DNA of 64,000 nt from Hymenobacter caeli (GCF_013294115.1 NZ_JABSNP010000006.1:173118-237117); one strand, 5' to 3'; positions 41,478 through 51,717 are shown, counted from the first letter of the stretch. A program made the numbers and translations. The notes: generated from the sequence alone by a model not told the origin.

Positions 41478-43112
41478 TCAGAACTCCAGGTTTTCCTCAA
41501 ACTCGAAATTGGAGCGCATCTGAATCACTTTGGGGTAGAGGTACACGGGTTCGGCGGGGGTGCGCAGGTCGGGGTTGCCGCCGCGCCAGTGGCCGTCGCC
41601 GTTGGCGTCGATGAGGGCCCGGAGGCGGTACTTGCCGGGGGCCACGTGCTCGAAGCGGTAGCGGCCCCGGGGCGCGGCCAGGGTTTGCACCACCTCGTAC
41701 TTGTCGTTGAGCAGCTGCAAATCGAAATGCGTAGCCGTGGTCTTGATGGTGCCCAGCAGCGTGCCGCTGGGGTCCACTTCGGTAACGATGAGGCGGGCGG
41801 GGCGCGGCCAGCGCAACGGCTGGCCGGTGACGGGCACCAGCGCGGTGCTGTCGAGCACGAGTTCGACGCGGGCCTTGGCCTTGGTGTTCAGCGTCAGCGT
41901 CAGCTGGGTGTGGGCGGGGTTGAAAACGGCATCGGCGGGCACGAGCAGCGGGCGGCGCTTCACCGAGTCTTCGACTAACGTGCCCACCGGGCGGCCCGCC
42001 ACCGGCACCATCGGCACCGGAAACTGGAACCGGACCTGCCCCTGGCGGTACACGCTGCGCGGGCTGCCTTCGAGGGTGTACGCCAGGGCCGCCACCGTTT
42101 TGCGGGCCGAAGCGGCCGGCACGGGAAAGCGCACGCTCAGTGTGTCGTGGGCCACGTTGCCGCTGCTGTCGGTGGCCGTGAGCAGGTAGCGGCCGTCGGC
42201 CAGGCCCCCCGACTTGAACAGCAGCACGTTGTGGCCCAGGTCGGCGAGCTGCACGGCCTCGGGGGCGGGGGTGCGGGCCGGGTCGGGGGGCAGCGGGGCG
42301 AGGGCGGCGGCGGCCAGCCCTTCATTAAAGGCGAGGCGCAGCTGGGTGGGCCCGGGCACCTGGGTGGTGAGCAGCGGCGGCCGGCGGTCGGGGTGGGTGA
42401 GCTGCAAGTCGGCCGTCAGGGGCGCGGGGCCAATGGTGATGGGCCCGGGCAGGTAGCCAATCCGCTCGCCCTCGTCGAAGCGGCTGTTGTTGTTTTTGTC
42501 GGCAATGGCGTACAGGTTGTAGGTGCCGGCCCGCAAAAAGCCCAGGTTGTAGTTCCCTTTTTTGTCGGTGCGGGTGAGGTAGTACGGCCGCCCGCGCCGC
42601 ACGCCGGCCGTGTCGGTGGTGCGGAACAAGGCTACGGCCGTTTCGGCCACGGGCAGGGTCGTGAGCAGGTCCGTGACGGTGCCGCGCACGGCCCCCGAGT
42701 CGAGCACGGCCCCGGTGCTGAAGCTGAGCTGGGCGTTTTTGGCCGGCAGGCTCTCGGTGATGTCCACCACCGCGTTGCGGAAATTGAAGCTATAAGTGGT
42801 GTTTTCCTCCAGCGGCTTGTCGAAGAGCAGGATGATGGTGTTGCGGTCCTCGCGGGTTTTGTAGGGGTTGTCGGCCGGCAGCTGGGGCGTGATGAGCAGG
42901 TTCTTGCTCACGTCTTTAAGCTGCACGTACTCCGAAAATACCATCCGCACCGAGCGCAGCTTCACGTTGCGGGCCGCGCTGTCGGGCACGCTGCTGATGC
43001 GGCGCGGCGGCGTCACGTCGCGGGGCCCCCCCTGGGGCGGGGCCACGGCCGCGCAGCTCGCCAGGGCTCCCAGGGCCGCCACGGCCAGCCATCGTTCCGC
43101 ACAAAAAGCCAT
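41478..43112 (-). CDS. Ig-like (Big_5) domain lipoprotein
   Basis: 544-residue exported lipoprotein. Signal peptide ends in the lipobox LGALASC (Cys about 20), followed by [16 protein letters not shown], the start found in a common Bacteroidota surface or periplasmic lipoprotein family. Residues about 35-135 form a Big_5 Ig-like domain ([43 protein letters not shown]). A SdrD/CNA-type beta region follows ([33 protein letters not shown]), and the C-terminus has a similar [34 protein letters not shown]. These DxNxD segments may bind calcium. Function unknown. The gene's stop borders the oriC candidate. Confidence 0.8.
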   Translation of the reverse strand: MAFCAERWLAVAALGALASCAAVAPPQGGPRDVTPPRRISSVPDSAARNVKLRSVRMVFSEYVQLKDVSKNLLITPQLPADNPYKTREDRNTIILLFDKPLEENTTYSFNFRNAVVDITESLPAKNAQLSFSTGAVLDSGAVRGTVTDLLTTLPVAETAVALFRTTDTAGVRRGRPYYLTRTDKKGNYNLGFLRAGTYNLYAIADKNNNSRFDEGERIGYLPGPITIGPAPLTADLQLTHPDRRPPLLTTQVPGPTQLRLAFNEGLAAAALAPLPPDPARTPAPEAVQLADLGHNVLLFKSGGLADGRYLLTATDSSGNVAHDTLSVRFPVPAASARKTVAALAYTLEGSPRSVYRQGQVRFQFPVPMVPVAGRPVGTLVEDSVKRRPLLVPADAVFNPAHTQLTLTLNTKAKARVELVLDSTALVPVTGQPLRWPRPARLIVTEVDPSGTLLGTIKTTATHFDLQLLNDKYEVVQTLAAPRGRYRFEHVAPGKYRLRALIDANGDGHWRGGNPDLRTPAEPVYLYPKVIQMRSNFEFEENLEF

Positions 43113-43162
43113 GTTCTTCAGGTAATTCAGAGGTAAAAGTTCGGGGCCCCAACCGGTGCGGC

Positions 43163-44056
43163 TCAGGCCCGCCCCGCTACGTAGAGCAGGCTCGAATATT
43201 GCCCTTCGTGCCGGGCCGCGGCGCGGTTGGAAGCGTAGCCCAGGCGCAGGGCCCGCAGCAGGCGGGCGGCCCCACCTTCAGCGGGCTCGCTCAGCAGGCT
43301 CACGTAGTAGGCGTCGAGGGGCATGGGCAGGGTGGCGCGCAGGGCCAACTGGTGCTTTTTTAGCAGCCGGGCCATGGTGGCGGGCACGAAGTGGTAGAGG
43401 TGGCGGGGCACGTCGTAGGCCGCCCACCGGGCCCCGTAGTGCTGGGCGTCGAAGCTGGCCGCGTTGGGTACGGCGATGAGCAGCACGCCGCCCGGCCGCA
43501 GCAGCCGCACGAGCTGGGCCAGGGTTTCGTTGAGGGCGTGCACGTGCTCGAGCACGTGCCAGAGGGTGATGGCGTCGAACGAGCCGGCCTCTAACTTCGC
43601 CAAATCATCGAGGGCCCCAACGGGCTGGCCCACGCGCTGGGCGGCGGCGGCGCGGGCGGCGGCGTTGGGCTCGAGGCCGACTACTTGCCAGCCGGCGCCC
43701 CGGGCCGCGGCCAGGAAGTGGCCCGTGCCGCAGCCGTAGTCCAGCACGCGGCCGCGCTGGGGGGCGTAGCGGCCCAGCAGGCGCACTTTGCTGCGCATGG
43801 TGAACACCCGCGCCAGGCGGTACACTTGGTTCACGAGGCCGGCGGCGCCGCTGTTGTGCGACACGTAGGCCGCCGATTCGTAGTACCGTCCAATGGCGTC
43901 GGGCCCCGGGCGCGGGTTAGTAAACTGGAACCCGCAGGCCACGCACTCCACCACCGCAAAGCTCTCGTGGCTCACCGTGCGGTCTTCCACCACCAACTTG
44001 TTGCGAAACTCGGTTTTGCCACAAACGGGGCACTTGGCTATTTTCTCGTACTCCAC
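43163..44056 (-). CDS. SAM-dependent methyltransferase with N-terminal zinc-binding pair
   Basis: Class I methyltransferase of the Methyltransf_23 type, 297 residues; substrate unknown. A CPVCG (9-13) and a CVACGFQF motif (38-45) at the N-terminus are likely zinc ligands. The SAM-binding glycine motif is VLDYGCGTGHFLAAARGAGWQVVGLEPN (near 104-131), post-motif LWHVLEHVHALNETLAQLVRLLRPGGVLLIAVPN (near 165-198). Such proteins methylate small molecules or sugars or lipids in surface pathways. It is followed by a long inverted repeat and mnmG. Confidence 0.85.
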   Translation of the reverse strand: MEYEKIAKCPVCGKTEFRNKLVVEDRTVSHESFAVVECVACGFQFTNPRPGPDAIGRYYESAAYVSHNSGAAGLVNQVYRLARVFTMRSKVRLLGRYAPQRGRVLDYGCGTGHFLAAARGAGWQVVGLEPNAAARAAAAQRVGQPVGALDDLAKLEAGSFDAITLWHVLEHVHALNETLAQLVRLLRPGGVLLIAVPNAASFDAQHYGARWAAYDVPRHLYHFVPATMARLLKKHQLALRATLPMPLDAYYVSLLSEPAEGGAARLLRALRLGYASNRAAARHEGQYSSLLYVAGRA

Positions 44057-44057
44057 A

Positions 44058-44226
44058 AATCGCTGATTTTGACTGATTAACCTTGATTTCGCTGATTTTT
44101 ATCGAACGAAATTGGTCGTTTTAGCGGGTAAAGTTCGGGCATTCCGCTTTGCCTCTTCCCACCCCACGCCAAAACCGCCCGCTGCCGATCAGCGAAATCA
44201 CGGTTAATCAGTCAAAATCAGCGGTT
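44058..44226. repeat. 39-bp inverted repeat spanning the methyltransferase-mnmG gap
   Basis: Arms 44058-44096 and 44188-44226 match at 37 of 39 positions; the loop is 91 nt. The right arm runs 9 nt into the mnmG coding end. Both arms are rich in GATT/AATC words. Confidence 0.75.
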
Positions 44227-46086
44227 CAGGTACACCATCAGCACCGACACGTCGGCCGGCGAGATGCCGCTGATGCGGCTGGCCTGGCCCAGCGTTTCGG
44301 GCTGAATCTTCAGCAGCTTTTCGCGGGCCTCGTGGCTGAGGGCGGGCATGGCCTTGTAGTCGAGCCGGCCCTGAATCACGAAGTTTTCCAGCTCCAGCAT
44401 GCGGGCGGCCTGCTGCTGCTCCTTCACCAGGTAGCTCTCGTACTTGATGCCGATGACGGCCTGCTCCAGCGCCTCGGCGTCGAAGCCGGCCAGGGCCTCG
44501 GCCAGCGCGGGCAGGGCCCCCGTCAGGTCAGCCAGCTCCAGGTTGGGGCGGCGCAGCAGGTTCACGGCGCGAGTGCGCTCGCTGATTTCGGCCGAGCCCA
44601 GGGCCCCCAGCAGCGGGTTGATGGCGGGCGCTTCGATGGCAAAGTCCTTCAGCAGCTCGGTGGCTTCGGCGGCCTGCGCCTGCTTGCGCTGCACCCGGGC
44701 CAGGCGCTCATCCGAGGCCAGCCCGAGGGCGTGGCCCAGGGGCGTGAGGCGTAGGTCGGCGTTGTCCTGGCGCAGCAGCAGGCGGTGCTCGGCGCGGCTC
44801 GTGAACATGCGGTAGGGCTCGTCGGTGCCCTTGTTCACGAGGTCGTCAATCAGCACGCCGATGTAGGCCTCGCTGCGCGCGAGCACGAACGGCTCGCGGC
44901 CCTGCAACCTGTTGTGGGCGTTGATGCCGGCCATCAGGCCCTGGCAGGCGGCCTCCTCGTAGCCGGTGGTGCCGTTGATCTGGCCCGCGAAGTAGAGGCC
45001 CGCTACCTGCTTGGTTTCCAGGGTGGCGCGCAGCTGCGTGGGCGGGAAGTAGTCGTACTCGATGGCGTAGCCGGGGCGGAACATCTTGGCGTTCTCGAAG
45101 CCCACGATGGCGCGCAGGGCCCGGTACTGTACGTCCTCGGGCAGGCTGCTCGAAAAGCCGTTCACGTAGCACTCCACGGTGCTCCAACCCTCGGGCTCCA
45201 CAAAAATCTGGTGGCGGTCCTTGTCGGCGAAGCGGTTGATTTTGTCCTCCACGCTCGGGCAGTACCGGGGCCCCAGGCCCTTGATGCGGCCCTGGAACAT
45301 GGGTGACTTCTCGAACCCTTCGCGCAAAATGTTGTGCACCCGCTCGTTGGTGTACGTGATGTAGCACGGGCGCTGCTTCGCCAACGGCTCGGTGTCGAGG
45401 TACGAGAACTTGCCGGGCACGGCGTCGCCGGCCTGCACTTCCATTTTGGAGTAGTCCAGGCTGCGGCCGTCCACGCGGGGCGGGGTGCCGGTTTTCATGC
45501 GCCCGGCCTCGAAGCCCAGGCTCACCAACTGCTTGGTCAGGCCGCGGCTGCCCTTCTCGGCCGCGCGCCCGCCGCCGAAGTTTTTCTCGCCGATGTGGAT
45601 GAGGCCGTTCAGAAAAGTACCGTTGGTGAGGACCACCGCGGGGGCCCTAAACTCGATGCCGAGCTGGGTGACGATGCCCGCCACGGCCCCGTTTTCCACC
45701 AGCAGGCCCGTCACCGATTCCTGCCAGAAGTCCACGTTCGGGATGCCTTCCAGGGCCAGGCGCCAGGCTTCGGCGAAGCGCATCCGGTCGCTTTGCGCGC
45801 GCGGGCTCCACATGGCGGGGCCTTTCGAGCGGTTCAGCATCCGAAACTGAATCATGGTCTGGTCGGTGATGAGGCCCGACTGGCCGCCCAGCGCGTCGAT
45901 TTCGCGCACAATCTGGCCCTTGGCCACGCCGCCCATGGCCGGGTTGCACGACATCTGGGCGATGGTGTTCAGGTTCATGGTGGCCAGCAGCACCCGCGAG
46001 CCCAGGCGGGCGGCGGCGGCGGCGGCCTCGCAGCCGGCGTGGCCGGCGCCCACCACAATCACGTCGTATTCGGAAGAAGGAAACAT
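44218..46086 (-). CDS. mnmG: tRNA uridine-5-carboxymethylaminomethyl(34) synthesis enzyme MnmG (GidA)
   Basis: FAD-dependent enzyme that, with MnmE, modifies U34 of several tRNAs. 622 residues from ATG 46086 ([29 protein letters not shown]). The Rossmann FAD motif is [11 protein letters not shown] (about 12-22); [24 protein letters not shown] (near 47-70) and [20 protein letters not shown] are diagnostic. [29 protein letters not shown] is near 360-388 and the C-terminal GidA domain ends in [18 protein letters not shown]. An upstream start at 46134 is less likely. Its proximity to the oriC candidate matches the classic gidA-oriC neighbourhood of other bacteria. Confidence 0.96.
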   Translation of the reverse strand: MFPSSEYDVIVVGAGHAGCEAAAAAARLGSRVLLATMNLNTIAQMSCNPAMGGVAKGQIVREIDALGGQSGLITDQTMIQFRMLNRSKGPAMWSPRAQSDRMRFAEAWRLALEGIPNVDFWQESVTGLLVENGAVAGIVTQLGIEFRAPAVVLTNGTFLNGLIHIGEKNFGGGRAAEKGSRGLTKQLVSLGFEAGRMKTGTPPRVDGRSLDYSKMEVQAGDAVPGKFSYLDTEPLAKQRPCYITYTNERVHNILREGFEKSPMFQGRIKGLGPRYCPSVEDKINRFADKDRHQIFVEPEGWSTVECYVNGFSSSLPEDVQYRALRAIVGFENAKMFRPGYAIEYDYFPPTQLRATLETKQVAGLYFAGQINGTTGYEEAACQGLMAGINAHNRLQGREPFVLARSEAYIGVLIDDLVNKGTDEPYRMFTSRAEHRLLLRQDNADLRLTPLGHALGLASDERLARVQRKQAQAAEATELLKDFAIEAPAINPLLGALGSAEISERTRAVNLLRRPNLELADLTGALPALAEALAGFDAEALEQAVIGIKYESYLVKEQQQAARMLELENFVIQGRLDYKAMPALSHEAREKLLKIQPETLGQASRISGISPADVSVLMVYLNR

Positions 46087-46327
46087 AGAGCGCGAGGTTT
46101 CGCGAAGGGAAAATAGGTAACGCAAGGTTCCCACAAAGTGCGCAGCAGAAGCGTTCCGGGAGCCACCGGGGCCCCCGCAAAACCTACGCTAACCTTGCAA
46201 AACCTTGCGCGAAAAAGACGCAACACGTTTCGGCCGCAACGAGTTGCCGCTGCCCATTTTAGGACCCCCGGCAAAGCGCGCAACTAGCTCAAAACGTGCG
46301 CAAAGATACGCCGCGGTATGCCGTGCC

Positions 46328-47038
46328 TTAGGCCGCGTGGTCAGGGCCCTCCCGCGCCAGCCAGTCGGCCACAATGGCCGCCGACTGCTGGGCCATTACT
46401 TCCCAGGAGAAAAGCGGCCACTGGTGGCGGTAGCAGTCGAAGACTTCGGTGGCCGCTGGGCACGCCCACAGCTTGTAGTCGAACTTGGGGTAGCCGTGCA
46501 CCACGTAGCCGGGGTAGTAGTACGCTTTATGCTGCTGCTGGGCGTGGGCTATTTTCAACAGCATCAGGTACTTGCCCAGGCTGTGCTGGCGGTAGGCCGG
46601 GTGGTAGAAGTTCACGATGCCGGCAATGCTGTCCACGCCCTGGTCGAAGATGCCGGCCGCGACCAGCAGGTCGCCGTCGCGCACTTCCACAATTTCGGTG
46701 TTGAACACCGAGTGCTCCGTATCGTCGGCTAGCAGCAACTCGGCAAGCGTTTCCGAAGCCTCGAAATCAAGCGACTCACGGTAGCGGCTATACAATTCCT
46801 CGTACTCCGCCGTGAGGCGAAACGGCCGCACCGCCACCGAAAACGCCGCGTTGCGCCGCAGCAGGTGGCGCTGCTTGGGGCCAAACTGCGCATCGCGCAG
46901 CACCACGCGCAGCCAGTGCACGGTGTGGAGCTGGCCGTCGTGGGGCAAAAACTGGCAGGTGAACAAGTCCTGCCGCATCCGGTAGTAGCCCTGGCCCAGG
47001 TAATAGTCCAGGGCAGCGCCGGGAATTACGAGCGGCAT
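46328..47038 (-). CDS. Arginyl/leucyl-tRNA-protein transferase-like (Ate1/Bpt, GNAT fold)
   Basis: Ate1/Bpt enzymes transfer an amino acid from charged tRNA to protein N-termini, marking them for degradation. 236 residues from ATG 47038 (MPLVIPGAALDYYLGQGYYRMRQDLFTCQ). DYYLGQGYYRM and LRDAQFGPKQRHLLRRN (near 50-66) match the N-terminal part of the family; FRLTAEYEELYSRY near 76-89 and SIAGIVNFYHPAYRQHSLGKYLMLLKIAHA followed by YYYPGYVVHGYPKFDYKLW match the GNAT-like C-terminal block. It lacks the N-terminal cysteine cluster of eukaryotic Ate1. Alternative: a related GNAT acyltransferase. Confidence 0.7.
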   Translation of the reverse strand: MPLVIPGAALDYYLGQGYYRMRQDLFTCQFLPHDGQLHTVHWLRVVLRDAQFGPKQRHLLRRNAAFSVAVRPFRLTAEYEELYSRYRESLDFEASETLAELLLADDTEHSVFNTEIVEVRDGDLLVAAGIFDQGVDSIAGIVNFYHPAYRQHSLGKYLMLLKIAHAQQQHKAYYYPGYVVHGYPKFDYKLWACPAATEVFDCYRHQWPLFSWEVMAQQSAAIVADWLAREGPDHAA

Positions 47039-47066
47039 AAGAGGCAGATGGGCGGGCCAGGGGCCC

Positions 47067-47564
47067 CTAAAACGTGCGCAGCGACAGGCAATGGTCTTCT
47101 TTGGCACGCATAGCCGTCTGGCTCAGCAAATCCTTGTCGTGGTAGCCCAGCAGGTGCAGCACCCCGTGAATCATCACGCGGTGCAGCTCGTCGCGGAAGC
47201 TGATGCCCAGGTCGTTGGCGTTGTCGGCCACCCGCTCGGTGCTGATGAAGATGTCGCCTTCCAGGATGTCCGAGTCGTCGGCGTTGTCGAAGGTGATGAC
47301 GTCGGTGAGCGTGTCGTGGCCGAGGTACTCCACGTTCATGCGGTGCAGGTACTCGTCGGAGCAGAAGATGTAGGTGAGCTGCACGATGCGGTACTCGTGC
47401 ACTGCGGCCACCCGCTCGATCCAACCCACCAAATCTTCGGCATCGGCCAGCTCAAAGTTGGGCGCGTCTTCCACCATGAACTCGATGCCGGGGGCCTCGT
47501 GGTGCAGCGGGCCGGGCGGAAACGTGTCGGATTCGGGCGGCTTTACGGGCGGGGCAGAGTTCAC
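47067..47564 (-). CDS. ybeY: Endoribonuclease YbeY (16S rRNA maturation)
   Basis: Zinc-dependent RNase needed for 3' maturation of 16S rRNA and ribosome quality control. 165 residues from GTG 47564, which overlaps the upstream gene's stop (GTGA), so coupled translation is likely. The metal motif HGVLHLLGYHD (H3xH5xH) is at about 132-142. IFCSDEYLHRMNVEYLGHDTLTDVITFDN near 67-95 is the conserved core. The first about 26 residues (Pro/Ser-rich) are extra compared with relatives that begin near IEFMVEDAP, so a downstream start is possible. Confidence 0.92.
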   Translation of the reverse strand: MNSAPPVKPPESDTFPPGPLHHEAPGIEFMVEDAPNFELADAEDLVGWIERVAAVHEYRIVQLTYIFCSDEYLHRMNVEYLGHDTLTDVITFDNADDSDILEGDIFISTERVADNANDLGISFRDELHRVMIHGVLHLLGYHDKDLLSQTAMRAKEDHCLSLRTF

Positions 47565-48001
47565 GCGGCGGCGATGGTGGTGGGCGGCGAGGTTTCGGCG
47601 GGTGCCAGCTGGAACGTCAGCTCCACACGGCGGCCGTCGTTGCTAAACTCCACGGCGTCGGCCAAGTGGCGGATGAGGAAGATGCCCCGGCCGCCGGGGT
47701 TCTCCAGGTTTTCGGGGGCCGTGGGGTCGTCCAGGTTTTCGTAGTTGAAGCCCGTGCCTTCGTCCTCAATCTCAAACTTGAGCTGGTTGGGCTGCACGTA
47801 CAGCGAGAGGTACACGTTTTTATCTTTGTCGAATTTGTTGCCGTGGCGAATGGCATTGTTCACCGCTTCGGTCACGGCTACCATAATATTGCCGTAGATA
47901 TCGTCCTCAATCTGAAAGGTATCCTTCGAATTGTCGATAAAGCTTTCCACCACGCGAATATTCTCGACGAGTGACGGAATCTGGATTTTAACTTGTTTCA
48001 T
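47561..48001 (-). CDS. Anti-sigma-factor-type ATP-binding protein (RsbW/HATPase)
   Basis: A 146-residue single-domain GHKL ATPase/kinase, like RsbW or SpoIIAB, which bind and control a sigma factor or phosphorylate an anti-anti-sigma factor. N box: AVTEAVNNAIRHGNKFDKDKNV (near 45-66); G1 box: FEIEDEGTGFNYENLDDPTAPENLENPGGRGIFLIRHLADAVEF (near 76-119). The C-terminal end carries only a short strand (RRVELTFQL). The target partner is not in the window. Start ATG 48001; it overlaps ybeY by 4 bp. Confidence 0.85.
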   Translation of the reverse strand: MKQVKIQIPSLVENIRVVESFIDNSKDTFQIEDDIYGNIMVAVTEAVNNAIRHGNKFDKDKNVYLSLYVQPNQLKFEIEDEGTGFNYENLDDPTAPENLENPGGRGIFLIRHLADAVEFSNDGRRVELTFQLAPAETSPPTTIAAA

Positions 48002-48096
48002 AGAGCAAGGAGCGAAAAAGCGCGTCGGACGCTTGGCGGCAAAAGTAAAGTTTTAACGATAAAGGCAGGACAACAAATACGCGTTTCGCAGCTAAA

Positions 48097-51000
48097 TTAT
48101 TTCACTTTTTGAAAATATTCACCCACTTCGCGCTGATAGTAAGGAGTGAGTGTTGGTGGGCTGGTACGTAATAGTTCAGCTTGGCGTTGCGTCGGCGCTT
48201 TGTACTTATCGAAGGCCGGGGGAAAAACGGGTGGTTGGGGTTTAGCAGCTTGCGCCTCGCGCTTGGTGTCCTGGTCCCGCTCCCGGGCCGATTTCTCCAC
48301 TTCTAGCAGGCGGGTCAGAATTTGTTGCTGGCGGAGCAGGGTTTGTTCCGTCAGGCGCTTATTTACGAGGTCGGTTTCGGTTTGTTCCATTAGTTTTTTC
48401 ACGTCGCCACTGCCGCCCATGCCCTGCCCATCTTTGGTGTCCTTCTCGCTGGGGCTGTTGCCTTTGCCGTCCTTGCCGCCGGGCTTACCATTGCCGTCAG
48501 GACCCCCCTGGCCCTGCATCCGGCCGAGCTGCTGCATGGCCTGGCGCAGCATCTGCTGCTGGCCGGCCAGCTTGGCCAACTCCTGCGACATGGCGCGCCC
48601 GGTTTTGCCGCTCTGCGAGAGCTGCTGAATTTGTTGATTTAGCTGCTGCTGCATCTGGCCCAGGTTGCCGGGGCCCGGCTTGCCGCCCTGGCCTTTGCCC
48701 TTGCCCTTGCCTTTTTTGCGGCCGGGCTTGCCCTGGCCGTCCTTGGGCTGGCCCTGGGCCTGCGCCTGGGCCTGCTGCATGTCGTTGAGCGAGCTGCTCA
48801 GCATCAGGGCCAGGTTGTTCATGCTGGTCATGGCCTGCTGCTGGGTGGCGGTGGCGCGGTTCACGTCGCGCTGCTGGATGTGGCCCAGGGCCTCGTCCAT
48901 GCGGCTGTTCATCTCGCCCACCTCGCGGGTCACGAAGCTCTGGATTTTGGGTTCGCGCTTGGCCAACGCGTACAGCGAGTCCTGGATGATGCGCGAGTCG
49001 TCGCGCAGCTTGCGCTGCGTCTGGCCCAGCTGCACGAAGCGCGGGTCGCTCTGGTCCACCCGGCGGAAATCCTTCATCAGCGCTTCCTGGTCGAAGCTGA
49101 GCGTCAGCAGGTTTTTGAGGATGTAGCGCAGGTCGTCGATGTTCTGCTGGGCCTGGTCGCTCTCCTCCTGGTCCTGCTGGTCGCGCATCTTCTTGGCCAT
49201 TTTCTGCATCCGCTGGGCGGCGCTTTTTTGCTTGGCGGCGGCCTTCTGGTTCTGGTTTTTGCCCAGCTGCTGCTGGCCTTCCTGCATGTCCTGGTCGGTC
49301 TGCTCCTGCTCGGGCTTCTGCTCGTCGGCCCCGTTCTGGTCGCCCATCTCTTTGTCCATCTGCTTGAGGTCCTGCAAGTCCTTTTTGAGGTCCTCAAACT
49401 GCTGCTGGTTCTCGGCCTGGGTTTGCTTGAGCTGCTCCTGCGCGGCTTTTTGCTGCTCCTTGGTGGCCTTATTATCGGGGTTGTCTTTGTCGTTCTGGGC
49501 GGTTTTCTCGGCTAATTTCTGCTCGTCCTCGGCCAGTTTTTCCAGCTTGTCGGCCGTGGCCTCGGCCTTCTGGTCGAACTGCATCTGCTTGAACATCTCC
49601 AGGGCCCTATCCAGCTCTTTCTGCAAGGTGTTCTCCTTGTTTTCGAGCTGCTGCATCAGCTTCTGCATCTCGGCGTCGGGCTGCTTTTGCTGCTCCAGCA
49701 GCTTTTGCAGCTTGTCGTACAGCTTCTTGGTTTCGGGGTCGAGCAGGTCGGCCATCAGCTTTTTCAGCTCGTCGGCCTTCTTGGCCAGCTCTTCGCTCTT
49801 GGGGTCGAGCTGGTCTTGCTTCTGCTGCAATTGCTCGAAGGCCTTCTGCATCTGCTCCACTTGCTGGTTGAGCTGCTGCTTCTGGTCGAGCATGTTCTCA
49901 AGCTGCTTGCGGTCTTGGAAGCTTAGCTCGCGCTTGGTTTTCAGTTTGTCGGAGGTTTTGGCCAGCTCGCGCTCCAGCTTTTCGCTCTGCTTGGCGGCCT
50001 GGCTCAGCTGGCTGGCCACGGCCTGCGAGGCGGCGGCCAGCTGCTGCTCCTGGGCGCGGCGGCTGGGCAGCCGGAACTCGGCTGGGCGGGTGCGGGTGGC
50101 CTTGGGGCCGTGCAGGCCGTCGTTGTCCCAGGCCTCCACGAAGTACTCGAGGCGGTCGCCGGGCTTCAGGCCCAGGGCCCCAATGTTCCAGGTATAGCCG
50201 TAAGTGCCAGCGCTTTCGCGGGGCAGCGCCAGGGGTACCACGCGGGCCGCGCCGCCGGGGCCCCCGCGGCGCACGGTGTAGTGCAGCAGCAGGCGCGTGA
50301 GGCCGTAGTCGTCGCGCACGGTACCGCCCAGGGCCAGGAAGTTCAGCGAGGCCGTGTCGGAAAACACTTCTAGCGTAAGTGTAGGCGGCGCATCGGGCAC
50401 GGCGGTGAGCTGGTAGGCAATGGGGTCGGGGTTGCGACTGGCGGCGTTTTGCAGGCGCAACTGGTAGGGCTGCGAGCGCAGCACCTGCCGCGTGGCCACG
50501 AAGGCGTCGCCAGTGCGCTGGGCGGCCAGCGTTTCGGCGGGGTTCTCGAACACCAGCGCCAGGGCCTGGGTGGCGGCCGTGGCGAATTCCCAGCGCACGG
50601 TGCTGCCCTCAGGTACGGTCAGGTTGCCGCCATTTTCTACGGTTTCGGGGCCCCGGCCGGTGTAGGCGGGGTAGCTGATGCGCACCTTGAAATCGCGCAG
50701 GCTGGGCCGCTCGCGCACCACCAGCCGGTGCTCGGGCGAAGCAAAGCCGGCCCCGGTGAGCTGAAAATCCACGTCGGCCTGGGGCTGCTCGAACACGTAG
50801 CGAAATTGGTCGGCGTGGCCCGGCACGCGCTGCATCTTGCGCTCGGCCCCGCCGTAGCGGACGCTGGCCTCTGCTGGCAAAGCGCTGCCGGTCACGGTCA
50901 CGTCCAGGGTAAAGTTCTCGCCCCGAAAGGCCGTCAGCTGCTGGTTTTTCAGCACGAACTCGAACGGCGCGGGCGGCGAATACGCCCGCTGGTAGTGCCA

Positions 51001-51588
51001 AATCCGCTCGGTGCCCTGCTTCAAAAAGCTCGGGAACACGGCCAGCGCCAGCCCCAGCAGCGCCAGGGGCCCCAGCGCGTATTTCCACAGCGGCCGGCTT
51101 TGCTGCTGAATGTCAATGCCTTCGGCGAAGGAGATTTGGCCGAGCTGGGCGGCGCGCTGCTCCAGGCTGGCGGCCACCAGGGCGTTGCCGCGGGCCTGGC
51201 CTTGGAGCTGGAGGGCGTTTAGGAGGCGGTCCTGCACCTGCGGAAACAGCTCGCCCACGCGGCGGGCGGCCTGCTCGTCGCTCAGCAGGCGGCGCAGGTG
51301 GGTGAGGGCCGCCAGCGGCCGCCAAATCCAGCGCGCAAAGGCGTAAACCGCCAGCCCCAGAAAGCCGAACAGTAGCGCCGCCCGCACCGCCGTGGGCAGG
51401 TACAGGAAGTACTCGAGCAGGTTGAAGGCCACGAACAGCGTGAGCAGCAGCCCGCCCGCCACCAGGCCCCCCCGCACCAACAAATTCAGGTAAAACTTGC
51501 GCTTGAAGGCTTCCAGCTCGGCCCGCACCCGCGCCAGCGCCGGGTACTGGTCCGCGCCGGGCGCGTCGCGCTCCACCACTACAGCCAT
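48097..51588 (-). CDS. DUF4175-family membrane protein with very long Gln/Lys-rich coiled region
   Basis: A 1163-residue protein of the DUF4175 family, function unknown. Residues about 33-80 and 160-185 hold transmembrane helices (LLTLFVAFNLLEYFLYLPTAV; LLGLALAVFPSF). Residues about 190-420 contain Ig-like beta modules (FTLDVTVTGSALPAEASVRYGGAE). Residues about 480-1000 are a long alpha-helical, low-complexity stretch dominated by Gln, Lys, Glu, Asp and Met. The C-terminus is Gly/Lys-rich with GKGKGKGQGGKPG, then coiled again and ends in YQREVGEYFQKVK. Surface-exposed scaffold is a reasonable guess. No frameshift seen. Confidence 0.8.
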   Translation of the reverse strand: MAVVVERDAPGADQYPALARVRAELEAFKRKFYLNLLVRGGLVAGGLLLTLFVAFNLLEYFLYLPTAVRAALLFGFLGLAVYAFARWIWRPLAALTHLRRLLSDEQAARRVGELFPQVQDRLLNALQLQGQARGNALVAASLEQRAAQLGQISFAEGIDIQQQSRPLWKYALGPLALLGLALAVFPSFLKQGTERIWHYQRAYSPPAPFEFVLKNQQLTAFRGENFTLDVTVTGSALPAEASVRYGGAERKMQRVPGHADQFRYVFEQPQADVDFQLTGAGFASPEHRLVVRERPSLRDFKVRISYPAYTGRGPETVENGGNLTVPEGSTVRWEFATAATQALALVFENPAETLAAQRTGDAFVATRQVLRSQPYQLRLQNAASRNPDPIAYQLTAVPDAPPTLTLEVFSDTASLNFLALGGTVRDDYGLTRLLLHYTVRRGGPGGAARVVPLALPRESAGTYGYTWNIGALGLKPGDRLEYFVEAWDNDGLHGPKATRTRPAEFRLPSRRAQEQQLAAASQAVASQLSQAAKQSEKLERELAKTSDKLKTKRELSFQDRKQLENMLDQKQQLNQQVEQMQKAFEQLQQKQDQLDPKSEELAKKADELKKLMADLLDPETKKLYDKLQKLLEQQKQPDAEMQKLMQQLENKENTLQKELDRALEMFKQMQFDQKAEATADKLEKLAEDEQKLAEKTAQNDKDNPDNKATKEQQKAAQEQLKQTQAENQQQFEDLKKDLQDLKQMDKEMGDQNGADEQKPEQEQTDQDMQEGQQQLGKNQNQKAAAKQKSAAQRMQKMAKKMRDQQDQEESDQAQQNIDDLRYILKNLLTLSFDQEALMKDFRRVDQSDPRFVQLGQTQRKLRDDSRIIQDSLYALAKREPKIQSFVTREVGEMNSRMDEALGHIQQRDVNRATATQQQAMTSMNNLALMLSSSLNDMQQAQAQAQGQPKDGQGKPGRKKGKGKGKGQGGKPGPGNLGQMQQQLNQQIQQLSQSGKTGRAMSQELAKLAGQQQMLRQAMQQLGRMQGQGGPDGNGKPGGKDGKGNSPSEKDTKDGQGMGGSGDVKKLMEQTETDLVNKRLTEQTLLRQQQILTRLLEVEKSARERDQDTKREAQAAKPQPPVFPPAFDKYKAPTQRQAELLRTSPPTLTPYYQREVGEYFQKVK

Positions 51589-51643
51589 AAGTCAGGTCTT
51601 GTCTTCGGGAAAGATACGCAAAGCGCGGCGGCGTTGGTTCAAT

Positions 51644-51717
51644 GGGTGAATGATTGAATGGGTGAATGATTGAATGAAAAAGTGCCCTTATTCAGTCATT
51701 CAATCATTCAATCATTG
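51644..51717. repeat. Tandem and inverted AATGATTGAATG repeats
   Basis: GGGTGAATGATTGAAT occurs twice in tandem (51644-51659, 51660-51675) and is inverted at 51698-51717 (CATTCAATCATTCAATCATT), overlapping the last codons of xth. It can fold into a large hairpin after the xth stop. Confidence 0.7.

Noticed and set aside
48097..51588. Repetitive Gln/Lys codons considered as tandem repeat or CRISPR-like array
   Set aside because: No regular unit or spacer structure; ordinary low-complexity coding sequence.
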